48,077 nucleotides of DNA, from NCBI GenBank assembly GCA_913777465.1, contig CAJYRQ010000014.1, forward strand, positions 1 to 48,077, in the 5' to 3' direction. Origin of the DNA: an uncultured Chryseobacterium sp. (GTDB taxonomy: Bacteria; Bacteroidota; Bacteroidia; Flavobacteriales; Weeksellaceae). Positions 23,504-31,891 of the stretch are shown one piece after another (the first letter of the stretch is position 1; each line of letters opens with the position of its first letter). Below the pieces are notes generated by a model that was not told the DNA's origin, did not search any database, and saw nothing but the letters and a program-made list of their open reading frames with translations. The position numbers were made by a program, and so were the translations under genes.

Positions 23504-23530
23504 AAAGACCGATGGCAGGCATCAGTCTTT
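23504..23530 (-). terminator. Hairpin after the secreted protein gene at 23627
   Basis: The 11-bp stem with one mismatch (AAAGACcGATG / CATCaGTCTTT) has a short loop. On the minus strand a short T-run follows. It lies about 96 nt beyond the stop, so assignment is moderate. Confidence 0.55.
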
Positions 23531-23626
23531 CTGTGGTATTTTGCAAAATATTCTATGAAAAAATGTCTGAGAATCTAAAACCTCCGGTACCATGTTTTTG
23601 TAAGTAAAGATAAACCCTGCAGTATT

Positions 23627-24637
23627 TTATTTTGCGTTTGTTTTTTCTTTTAAATCTTCTTTAAAAAAGCTACTGAACACCGGCTGCATATTCGGGAAAG
23701 AAGGTTCTTCCCAATAGTTTGAAGTGTAGTGGCTGCTGTTGATGTCAAACTGAACTTTATCCGTTTTTTCATTACCGAAATCGATATCGGTAGGGTAAAA
23801 ATTACCGTAAATGGCAATTTCATTGTATTGAGGTTCGCTTTTATGTTTGATTTTTATGAATTTGATGCTGCTGTATTCCAACAGGTCTCTCAGTTCCTTT
23901 TTTGAATCCGGAATAAAGGCAAGATCCAGGACATTTCTGGAATCGGAAATACGGTATCCGAATAATCCTATTTCTTCATCATTGGTAATTTCCATAAGTT
24001 CGATCAGGTCTTTCTTTTCGCTTTTCACTTCTTTGAATTTGATATCTTTCATATTTCTGTAGCCGTCCATATTTTGGATTTCTTTAATTTTCGGGATATT
24101 CAGAAACATTCCGTAGTCCCAGGAAGAAAGTTTTTTCCGGTCCATTTCTGCGTTTTCGAGCCTGAAGATGCGGTATTGTTCGACTCTGCTGCTTTTAAGT
24201 TTTTTTGTCTTATTATCAAAAATATAGGTTACAACTCCGTCCGCATAAGAGTTCAGTTTGTTATTCAGCGTAACATAAGTATTAAAATTTCCTTTTACGA
24301 GAATGTATTTTGCCGGTTTTTCTTTTTTAATGACTACAGCTTCGATGTCCTTAATCCGGTCGTTGATTTTAATAGCAACCTTGTCAAAATCCGAATATGA
24401 TAAAGTCGCCACGGAAATGTTGTCGTAAACCAGCTGAAATTTTTCCTGCTCGGGCTTTAGGGATTGCTTGTGGATTTTACCGTCAATATCCGAAAATGCA
24501 ACAATGCTTCCGTCTTTGCCGAAAACGGAAACTTTAGGCAGGGGCTTACCGCTTTTTTCAGAAATAAAAGTAATGGTTTGCGCATGGGCAATCTGGAATA
24601 ATAAGATGTGAAAAAATAAAATGAAAATCTTCTTCAT
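23627..24637 (-). CDS. Secreted protein of unknown function
   Basis: A 336-residue protein; the ATG giving MKKIFILFFHILLFQIAHAQ was chosen because it creates a clean signal peptide. Residues about 20-85 (TITFISEKSGKPLPKVSVFG, VAFSDIDGKIHKQSL) look like a carboxypeptidase-regulatory (CarboxypepD_reg-like) beta-sandwich, as often found at the start of Bacteroidota outer-membrane proteins. The remainder (YADGVVTYIFDNKTKKLKSS, SHYTSNYWEEPSFPNMQPVF) is an unassigned region, probably beta-rich. No beta-barrel or T9SS tail is evident. Periplasmic or outer-membrane-associated location is inferred. Confidence 0.8.
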   Translation of the reverse strand: MKKIFILFFHILLFQIAHAQTITFISEKSGKPLPKVSVFGKDGSIVAFSDIDGKIHKQSLKPEQEKFQLVYDNISVATLSYSDFDKVAIKINDRIKDIEAVVIKKEKPAKYILVKGNFNTYVTLNNKLNSYADGVVTYIFDNKTKKLKSSRVEQYRIFRLENAEMDRKKLSSWDYGMFLNIPKIKEIQNMDGYRNMKDIKFKEVKSEKKDLIELMEITNDEEIGLFGYRISDSRNVLDLAFIPDSKKELRDLLEYSSIKFIKIKHKSEPQYNEIAIYGNFYPTDIDFGNEKTDKVQFDINSSHYTSNYWEEPSFPNMQPVFSSFFKEDLKEKTNAK

Positions 24638-24747
24638 GGTGTTGGGTTTAAAATTAATATTTGAATTAAAATCAGTTCTTATTACTAAGACAACCAAACA
24701 CGGAAAAAGGTTGCACCATCCTTTAAAATTTTTAATTCCGGCACAAA

Positions 24748-24777
24748 AAAAGACTGATCGGTTTGATCAGTCTTTTA
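24748..24777 (-). terminator. Terminator of the act operon
   Basis: The 12-bp stem AAAAGACTGATC / GATCAGTCTTTT has a short loop. On the minus strand it is followed by a T7 run. It lies 25 nt past the actF stop and shows that no cytochrome oxidase genes follow actF in the transcript. Confidence 0.88.
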
Positions 24778-24801
24778 ATTATATCTCATTATCAGTTTCC
24801 C

Positions 24802-26133
24802 TTAGAAAGGATACTCATAAATTTCAGATTCGTGTAAGTAAGGGTTTCCTGTAGGGATAAGCTTAAGTTTAGATAATGCAGAAAGCACGGTAAACATAAA
24901 CAGTCCGACTACGAAAAGAATCGCTCCCAAGATCAGGATAAATACTTCAGGGGTTTTCCAGTATGGTCCTACTGTTCCGGGCATTACCATGTTGAAGTAA
25001 TCCAGGATGTGACCGCAGATCACAACGATGGCCATGATGGTAACCACTTTGTAGTTTCTCTTGATGCTGCTGCTCACCAATACCAATAACGGTAATAAGA
25101 AGTTTACAATAAGCATCGGCAAGAAAGTAGGAGAGTAGTGCTGGAATCTTCCGAAGAAGTAGTTTACCTCTTCCGGAATGTTCGCATACCAGTACAGCAT
25201 GAATTGTGCAAACCAGGTATACGTCCAAAGCATACTTGTAGCAAATAAGAATACCCCCAGATCATGTAAGTGGTTATCGTTGAATTGCGGAAGGTATCCG
25301 TTCTTCTTTAAGTAAACACTCAACAGGATGATTACCGCAATACCGCTTGACAGGCAGCTCACCATAGAATACCAGATATACATGGTAGAATACCAGTGAG
25401 GGTCGATAGACATCAACCAGTCCCAAGCCCATGCTGCAGAAGCAAATCCGAAGAATGCGATATATCCTACTGCCCATCTGTAAAGCATCTGATATTCGGT
25501 TCTTGATTTTGTTTCGTCAACTTTCTTAGACTGAGCCTTCAGTTTCCATGCGAAGAAAGAAGCACCCAATACATAGATAAACGTTCTTACGGCATAGAAA
25601 GGAATATTTAAGAAGATTCTTTTTTCAAACAGGATCACGTCAAAATGAGGTGAATTAGGATCGGTAAGTTCCGGGTCCATCCAGTGGAAAAGATGTCCCT
25701 GGTGGGTAATGTTCAACAGCATCAGGATAATCAGGATCGCTCCCCCGTAAGGAATGTAAGAAGCAATAGCTTCCATTACCCGGGTAATGATGATCGGCCA
25801 ACCTGCGTGGGCAGCATGCTGAATAGAGTAGAAGAACAATACGCAGCAGCTTACGCCGAAGAAAAATACCGCTACAAAATGTATGGCCGCTAAAGGCTGG
25901 TTGTGTACCTGAAGTTCTGCATGCTCAAGGTGAGCCGCATGATCCTGAGGACCTACCATTTCACTTGAGTGCGTAGGAGCGTCATGACCTGAAGCATGTA
26001 CCGCTTCCATCATGTGTTCTATTTTTTCCGTAGAAATTCCTTTGTTTAAAAAGAAACCGATACCAAACAGAACTAAACCTACAACAAGAAGGATTATAGA
26101 AGTTGATTTTAATTTTGGTGAAAAACTATACAT
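24802..26133 (-). CDS. actF: Alternative complex III subunit ActF (quinol:cytochrome c oxidoreductase membrane subunit)
   Basis: ActF is the second NrfD-like quinone-site membrane subunit of alternative complex III, which oxidises menaquinol and passes electrons to cytochrome c or an attached oxidase. The 443 residues contain about ten hydrophobic helices. A long periplasmic His-rich loop lies after the first helix (about 40-75, HASGHDAPTHSSEMVGPQDH). AWAWDWLMSIDPHWYSTMY and HYSPTFLPMLIVNFLLP are family-typical blocks. It is the last gene of the act operon, 8 nt after actE. Confidence 0.94.
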   Translation of the reverse strand: MYSFSPKLKSTSIILLVVGLVLFGIGFFLNKGISTEKIEHMMEAVHASGHDAPTHSSEMVGPQDHAAHLEHAELQVHNQPLAAIHFVAVFFFGVSCCVLFFYSIQHAAHAGWPIIITRVMEAIASYIPYGGAILIILMLLNITHQGHLFHWMDPELTDPNSPHFDVILFEKRIFLNIPFYAVRTFIYVLGASFFAWKLKAQSKKVDETKSRTEYQMLYRWAVGYIAFFGFASAAWAWDWLMSIDPHWYSTMYIWYSMVSCLSSGIAVIILLSVYLKKNGYLPQFNDNHLHDLGVFLFATSMLWTYTWFAQFMLYWYANIPEEVNYFFGRFQHYSPTFLPMLIVNFLLPLLVLVSSSIKRNYKVVTIMAIVVICGHILDYFNMVMPGTVGPYWKTPEVFILILGAILFVVGLFMFTVLSALSKLKLIPTGNPYLHESEIYEYPF

Positions 26134-26141
26134 TTCTTTTC

Positions 26142-26873
26142 TTATTTTTTAGTTTCGGTAGTCGTTTCTGGTTTCGCCTCAGCAGTAGCCGGGGCTGCCG
26201 TTGCAGATGCCGTAGTAGCTGTAGCCGTCGCGGTTGCAGCAGCAGGTGCGGCAGCGCCTTTTTTGAAGGCATTGATCACATACATGGCTACTCTCCATCG
26301 GTCTCCCGCATTCAGCTGGCCAGCATACGACCCCATCGCATTTCTACCGTTTGTTATTACATAATGAACAGATCCTACAGTAATTTCCCTGTCAGCATAG
26401 TTCGGTACACCGGAGAATGCTCCGGATTGTACGATCGGCCCCTGTCCGTCTCCACCTACACCATGACAAGCGCCACAGGTTTTCTCGAAAAGGTTTTTTC
26501 CTCTTTCAAGATCCTTTGCTGCATTGGCAGGATTCAAAGGAGAAGTCGTTACTGTTTTGGAGGCATCGTAACCTGCGTTATATTGATCTGGGTTTTTAGG
26601 AAGCAAAGCTTCTTCAAAAATACCGTCTTTGTTCTGTGCAACAGATCCTTCTACCGGGGTAAGCCCTGTAGCTCCGTTATTTCTTACGAAAGCCGGGATT
26701 TCATTTTCATGATCCGAATAAGCATCCTGAGCTTTCATCAAAGGATCATAAGCTACCGGGAAATACATGTCCGGGAAATATACCAGCGGTGTATTGTCTT
26801 TCGGTCCGCAAGAATTAAGTAAAACGGTTGTTAGACCTAAAACTGCTGTAATTCTTAATACATTCTTTTTCAT
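26142..26873 (-). CDS. actE: Alternative complex III subunit ActE (monoheme cytochrome c lipoprotein)
   Basis: A 243-residue lipoprotein cytochrome: MKKNVLRITAVLGLTTVLLN then the lipid-anchor Cys in SCGPK. The single heme-binding CxxCH is in TCGACHGVGGDGQG, with the axial Met probably in GRNAMGSYAGQL. The N-terminal MYFPVAYDPLMKAQDAYSDH block is typical of ActE. The last ~45 residues are an Ala/Thr repeat tail (ATATATATTASATAAPATAE) that looks disordered and is probably lineage-specific. The ATG 1 nt after the actD stop was preferred; an ATG three codons earlier overlaps actD. Confidence 0.92.
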   Translation of the reverse strand: MKKNVLRITAVLGLTTVLLNSCGPKDNTPLVYFPDMYFPVAYDPLMKAQDAYSDHENEIPAFVRNNGATGLTPVEGSVAQNKDGIFEEALLPKNPDQYNAGYDASKTVTTSPLNPANAAKDLERGKNLFEKTCGACHGVGGDGQGPIVQSGAFSGVPNYADREITVGSVHYVITNGRNAMGSYAGQLNAGDRWRVAMYVINAFKKGAAAPAAATATATATTASATAAPATAEAKPETTTETKK

Positions 26874-26874
26874 T

Positions 26875-27396
26875 TTAAGCATCTTTAACCGTTATTTCTT
26901 CAACTCCCGTTTCAATAAGCAACTGCTTTACGGATTCTACATCTTCAGTTACAAATTCCATCATGAATTTATCATCCGTTGTTCTCGGATCCGGGTTTTG
27001 TGCCGGTGCTCCGGGATACATTTTATTTCTTACCAGGAACGTCAAGGACATCATGTGAGCGGCACAGAATACCATAAGCTCGAACATAGGCACTACGAAT
27101 GCCGGCATGTTGTGTCCCCAGTCGAATGCCGGTTTACCACCGATATTCTGCGGCCAGTCGTGATTCATCACATACCAGGTTAAAGTAGCTCCAATCGTTA
27201 CTCCATAAAGAGCGTAAAGAAAGGCGGCATCAGAAATTCTTGTTTTCTTTAAACCCAAAGCTTTGTCTAGTCCGTGAACCGGAAACGGAGTATATACTTC
27301 GTTGATTGCGATTCCTTTATCGTTGAATGCCTTAACGCCGTTCATCAAATCGTCGTCGTCGGCATAAAGTCCGTATACAATTTTAGTGGTGCTCAT
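26875..27396 (-). CDS. actD: Alternative complex III subunit ActD (DUF3341)
   Basis: A 173-residue DUF3341 protein with two membrane helices (about 60-80 and 100-120). It has the conserved N-terminal ferredoxin-like segment (VYGLYADDDDLMNGVKAFND, EVYTPFPVHGLD) and the NIGGKPAFDWGHNMPAFVVP loop. It lies next to ActC in the complex and has no cofactor; a role in coupling is proposed but unproven. The start MSTTKIVYG was chosen; it overlaps the actC end by 14 nt, implying tight translational coupling. Confidence 0.93.
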   Translation of the reverse strand: MSTTKIVYGLYADDDDLMNGVKAFNDKGIAINEVYTPFPVHGLDKALGLKKTRISDAAFLYALYGVTIGATLTWYVMNHDWPQNIGGKPAFDWGHNMPAFVVPMFELMVFCAAHMMSLTFLVRNKMYPGAPAQNPDPRTTDDKFMMEFVTEDVESVKQLLIETGVEEITVKDA

Positions 27397-28780
27397 CTCC
27401 TTCTTTTGCTTTATAAGTTTCACCTGAGATTTTCAAAATCGATTTTAATTCGGCCTGTGCGATTACAGGGAATGTTCTTGCGTACAATAAGAATAATACG
27501 GAGAAGAACCCGATTGTTCCTAAGTATACCCCCACATCAATAATCGTCGGCTTAAACATCGTCCAAGATCCAGGCAGGTAGTCTCTTGAAAGGTTGATAA
27601 CGATGATGTCAAAACGCTCAAACCACATCCCTATGTTGATTATCAGTGCAATAATGAAAGTTGCAATAATGTTGGTTCTCACTTTCTTGAACCAGAAGAA
27701 TGCAGGAATCACAAGGTTACAGATGATCAATGACCAGAATGCCCACCAGTAAGGACCTACGGCAGCACCTGGAGAAAGATACGTAAAGTCTTCGAATCTT
27801 GATCCTGAATACCATCCGATGAAATATTCCGTAGCATAAGCTACCGTTACCATACCACCCGTTAAGATGATTACGATGTTCATGATTTCAATATGGTACA
27901 TGGTGATGTAGTCTTCCAGGTGACATACTTTTCTTGCGATCAACAAAAGCGTCTGTACCATCGCGAATCCTGAGAAGATTGCTCCTGCAACGAAGTAAGG
28001 AGGATAGATCGTAGAGTGCCATCCTTTAATTACCGACGTGGCGAAGTCAAAAGATACGGTGGTGTGTACCGAGAATACAAGCGGTGTAGCCAAACCTGCA
28101 AGAACCAAAGAAAGCTCTTCGAATCGCTGCCAGTGTTTTGCCTTACCTCCCCAACCGAAAGCCAGGAATGTATAAATCTTTTTAGTCCACGGTGTTTTTG
28201 CTCTGTCTCTGATCATTGCAAAGTCAGGAATCAATCCCATAAACCAGAATACGGTAGATACCGAGAAATACGTAGAGATTGCAAATACGTCCCAAAGCAA
28301 AGGAGAGTTGAAGTTCCCCCAAAGAGAACCGAACTGGTTCGGTAAAGGAAATACCCAATATCCTACCCAAACTCTACCCATGTGGATTACCGGGAAGATG
28401 GCCGCCTGTACTACCGCGAAGATCGTCATCGCTTCCGCAGATCGGTTTACAGACATTCTCCAACGTTGTCTAAATAATAATAATACCGCTGAGATTAGTG
28501 TTCCGGCGTGACCGATACCTACCCACCATACAAAGTTAGTGATATCCCAACCCCAGTTAATAGTTCTGTTAAGTCCCCATGCTCCAATACCTGTTCCGAT
28601 GGTATACGCAATACACCCGAATCCATAGATGAATAGAACCAGGGCTGCGTATAGTGAAACCCACCATAGTTTGCCTGCTCTTTCTTCGATAGGTCGTGCG
28701 ATATCTTCCGTAATATCGTGATAAGTTTTGTGACCAATAATTAGAGGTTCCCTTATCGGAGCTTCGTAATGTCCTGACAT
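27383..28780 (-). CDS. actC: Alternative complex III subunit ActC (NrfD/PsrC-like quinol-binding subunit)
   Basis: A 465-residue polytopic membrane protein of the NrfD family with about ten helices, carrying the menaquinol oxidation site of the complex. Recognisable blocks: GWDITNFVWWVGIGHAGTL (site of the quinol-binding Asp and conserved His), FPVIHMGRVWVGYW, WDVFAISTYFSVSTVFWFMG and GAIFSGFAMVQTLLLIARK. It lies 25 nt after actB in the operon and overlaps actD. Confidence 0.95.
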   Translation of the reverse strand: MSGHYEAPIREPLIIGHKTYHDITEDIARPIEERAGKLWWVSLYAALVLFIYGFGCIAYTIGTGIGAWGLNRTINWGWDITNFVWWVGIGHAGTLISAVLLLFRQRWRMSVNRSAEAMTIFAVVQAAIFPVIHMGRVWVGYWVFPLPNQFGSLWGNFNSPLLWDVFAISTYFSVSTVFWFMGLIPDFAMIRDRAKTPWTKKIYTFLAFGWGGKAKHWQRFEELSLVLAGLATPLVFSVHTTVSFDFATSVIKGWHSTIYPPYFVAGAIFSGFAMVQTLLLIARKVCHLEDYITMYHIEIMNIVIILTGGMVTVAYATEYFIGWYSGSRFEDFTYLSPGAAVGPYWWAFWSLIICNLVIPAFFWFKKVRTNIIATFIIALIINIGMWFERFDIIVINLSRDYLPGSWTMFKPTIIDVGVYLGTIGFFSVLFLLYARTFPVIAQAELKSILKISGETYKAKEGDEHH

Positions 28781-28805
28781 TTTTTACCTATTTATTATTT
28801 AAACT

Positions 28806-31800
28806 TTATTTTTCTACTCTGTTTCTTACTTTGGTGTGATAGAACACGTTTGGCTTGGTTCCGATCTCTTCAAGTAAATAGTATCTTCTGTTATCAGCGT
28901 ATAATTTTCTGATTTCAGATTCTTTGTCATTCATATCTCCGAACTGGATCGATCCTGTAGTACAAGCTTTTGAACATGCCGTCTGGAATTCTCCGTCTTT
29001 TACGATTCTACCTTCTTTTTTAGCTTCAAGAATAGTAGTCTGAGTCATCTGGATACATAATGAACATTTCTCCATTACCCCTCTCGTTCTCACTACAACA
29101 TCCGGGTTCAGTACCATTCTTCCAAGATCGTTATTCATGTTGAAATCGAACTTGTCGTTCAGGTTATAGGTAAACCAGTTGAAACGTCTTACTTTATAAG
29201 GACAGTTGTTCGCACAATATCTTGTACCGATACATCTGTTGTAAGCCATGTGGTTTTGCCCCTGTTTACCGTGTGAAGTTGCCGCTACCGGACATACCGT
29301 TTCACAAGGTGCGTGGTTACAGTGCTGGCACATTACCGGCTGGAAGATCACGTCAGGATTATCTGCAGGGTGGTTCAGTGCACCGCCTTCTTTATTGAAA
29401 GCTGTTCCGTACAATTCCGGAACGGCCATTCCTTCTTTTAATCCTTCATATACTTCTACTTTCTGTCTTGCAGAATAGTAACGGTCGATTCTTAACCAGT
29501 ACATATCTCTGGACATTCTGATCTCTTCTTTACCTACTACAGGAACGTTGTTCTCCGCCTGGCAGGCAATGATACAAGATCCGCAACCGGTACACGAGTT
29601 CAGGTCGATCGACATGTTGAAGTGAGGACCGTCGGTATCATCAAAAGCATCCCAAAGATCAATTTTTCTTGCAGGAAGCGCTCCGCTGATGGTGTGGTAT
29701 TCCAAAGGTCTGTTCCATCCTTTGTGCTCATCATCGAATGCTACGTTTAAGAAATCAGCCAAAGGAACTTCTTTTGCAATTTCATAACGTCCCATCAGGG
29801 TATTCTGAAGCTGGATCCCTGCAAATTCGTGGTCTTCGCCCGTTTTTTCGATTTTAACGTTGGAAACCGCCAGGTTCGAACCATCGAATAAAGGATAAGC
29901 ATTTACCCCTGTATCCGCTGTTGCTCCTGAGTTTTTCTTACCGTAACCCAGTGCAAGACCTACCGATCCTTCTGCCTGTCCTGGCTGAACGAATACGGGA
30001 ACGTCTTTGATGGTAACTCCGTTCACCGTAAGGTTAACGATAGAACCGTCAAGCTGCATTCTCGCATTAAGATCGTTGTCGATCCCCAATCTTTCGGCAT
30101 CTTTCGGAGACATCGTCAGGTAGTTATCCCAAGACATTCTCGTGATCGGATCCGGTAATTCCTGCAACCAAGGGTTGTTGGCCTGTGTACCGTCTCCCAT
30201 TGCCGTTTTCGTGTACAATACCAATTCCAGGTCGGAAGGTTTGAACCCGCTTATTTCGGCAACAGCCTGGGCTCCGTTTCCTCCTGCATAAGACAACGTC
30301 GTAGCATTTGAAGAAGCATTGATCCCGTTATATAGAGCTTTGTTGAAAGAAGTGGTTCCTAAAATAGAGGCAGCACTTGCTTTCAGGTAATCGTAATAAT
30401 TGTTGGCAGCATTGTTTTTACCGTTCTTCCAAACCAACAGGGATTCTTCGATCTGTCTTGATTTGTAGATTTTCTGGATGGTAGGCTGCATTAATGAATA
30501 TACACCGCTCTGAGGCTCGATATCTCCCCATGATTCCAACCAGTTGGCTACAGGGATTACCGCTTTCGCTGCTTTGTACATTTCATTTTTCTTATCGGCA
30601 ACGGCGATTACATAAGGAACTTTTGCTAAAGATTTTTTGAAATCTTCTCCTTTGTAATAAGAATAAATCGGGTCTACATTGTTTGCGATCAATACGCCAA
30701 CCTGACCTGCATTTACCCATCCCAGGAATTCCTGGAATCTTGCCTTATCGAAATCTTTAAGGAAGTTAGCCTTTCCTGTGAAAGCAACTGATCCTAATTT
30801 CTGGTTGATTAAGTGGGCTAAAACCTGAGCTCCTTTTGAACCGTCAGCAAAAACAACTGCTTTGCTTCCTTTCGTCTGAAGTTCTTTTGCGATTTCATTT
30901 GCCGTTTTATCAGAAGAACCTCCGCCAACGACAGCGTTGTATACTTCAACCAATGTTTTGTTTACCTGGCTGGGCTTCAGTCTTATTCTTTCGTCGGAGT
31001 TTGCCCCTGTCAGAGACATATTGGATTCTACCTGAATGTGTCTCAGCATGTTTGCTCCCGGCTTTCTTGCTGCAGCGTAAGAAGATTCTAATCCTCCTCC
31101 GTTGTAGTCTCCTAAGAAATCTGCCTGGAAAGCAACTACGAGTTCAGTTCCTTTAAGGTCGTAAACAGGCAATGCTCTTGTTCCGAAAACTTCCTGAGCG
31201 GCGTCCAGTCCTGCTGCATACGGATATGCATCGTAGGTTACCAGTTCAGCCGTAGGATATTTTGCTTTAAATTCAGCGAATAGTTTTTTGAAAGTAGGGG
31301 AAGCAAAAGAATGCGATAACAATACGATTCTTTTACCAGCTGCATTGGCTTCTTCCAGTCCTTTGATTACAAAACTGTCTACTTTGTCAAAAGTTTCGTC
31401 TTTTCCTTCAAATTTAGGCTGTTTTACTTTATCGTTATCGTAAAGAGAAAGTACGCTGGCCTGAGCTCTTGCGTTGGTTTTTCCCAGATCGCCCGCAGCA
31501 GGGTTCGGCTCTATTTTGATCGGTCTTCCTTCTCTTGTTTTTACCAGAACGCTTGCAAAGTCGAATCCGTCGAAATAGGTGGAAGCGTAATAGTTCGGAA
31601 TCCCCGGAATGATGTCATGCGGTTTTACCACATAAGGAATCGTTTTGATTACCGGAGCTTCACAGGCAGCCAGGGTAACGGCTGCTGTAGAGAACCCTAA
31701 TAGTTTTAAGAAATCTCTTCTTGAAGTACCGGAACCGTTCTTTTCCGCGTCTTCAAGGAAATCTTCTACAGGAATTTCTTCCTGGAACTCTTTTTGAGCC

Positions 31801-31868
31801 AGCTTATTATTTAAAGCCGGATTTTTAAGTTCGTGAATACTTCTAAATTGTATTTTGTTTGAAGCCAT
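28806..31868 (-). CDS. actB: Alternative complex III subunit ActB (molybdopterin-oxidoreductase-like Fe-S subunit)
   Basis: A 1020-residue fusion of a degenerate molybdopterin-oxidoreductase-type domain (no Mo cofactor expected) and an NrfC-like Fe-S domain. A twin-arginine signal is seen at about 48-70 (SRRDFLKLLGFSTAAVTLAA). The C-terminal domain has the cysteine clusters for four Fe-S centres: SCTGCGSCIIACQ (~759), CQHCNHAPCETVCPV (~848), RCIGTRYCANNCPYK, and EKCSLCIQM with ACSKACTTG (~933-968). It carries electrons from ActC towards the hemes of ActA. Protein length and domain order are normal for Bacteroidota ActB. Confidence 0.96.
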   Translation of the reverse strand: MASNKIQFRSIHELKNPALNNKLAQKEFQEEIPVEDFLEDAEKNGSGTSRRDFLKLLGFSTAAVTLAACEAPVIKTIPYVVKPHDIIPGIPNYYASTYFDGFDFASVLVKTREGRPIKIEPNPAAGDLGKTNARAQASVLSLYDNDKVKQPKFEGKDETFDKVDSFVIKGLEEANAAGKRIVLLSHSFASPTFKKLFAEFKAKYPTAELVTYDAYPYAAGLDAAQEVFGTRALPVYDLKGTELVVAFQADFLGDYNGGGLESSYAAARKPGANMLRHIQVESNMSLTGANSDERIRLKPSQVNKTLVEVYNAVVGGGSSDKTANEIAKELQTKGSKAVVFADGSKGAQVLAHLINQKLGSVAFTGKANFLKDFDKARFQEFLGWVNAGQVGVLIANNVDPIYSYYKGEDFKKSLAKVPYVIAVADKKNEMYKAAKAVIPVANWLESWGDIEPQSGVYSLMQPTIQKIYKSRQIEESLLVWKNGKNNAANNYYDYLKASAASILGTTSFNKALYNGINASSNATTLSYAGGNGAQAVAEISGFKPSDLELVLYTKTAMGDGTQANNPWLQELPDPITRMSWDNYLTMSPKDAERLGIDNDLNARMQLDGSIVNLTVNGVTIKDVPVFVQPGQAEGSVGLALGYGKKNSGATADTGVNAYPLFDGSNLAVSNVKIEKTGEDHEFAGIQLQNTLMGRYEIAKEVPLADFLNVAFDDEHKGWNRPLEYHTISGALPARKIDLWDAFDDTDGPHFNMSIDLNSCTGCGSCIIACQAENNVPVVGKEEIRMSRDMYWLRIDRYYSARQKVEVYEGLKEGMAVPELYGTAFNKEGGALNHPADNPDVIFQPVMCQHCNHAPCETVCPVAATSHGKQGQNHMAYNRCIGTRYCANNCPYKVRRFNWFTYNLNDKFDFNMNNDLGRMVLNPDVVVRTRGVMEKCSLCIQMTQTTILEAKKEGRIVKDGEFQTACSKACTTGSIQFGDMNDKESEIRKLYADNRRYYLLEEIGTKPNVFYHTKVRNRVEK

Positions 31869-31891
31869 TTGATACTTCTAATTTTTAGTTA

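Noticed and set aside
23368-23607. A 79-codon plus-strand reading frame in the gap after the second GLPGLI gene
   Set aside because: Its composition is not protein-like, it overlaps a terminator hairpin used by the opposite strand, and it has no recognisable domain or signal.
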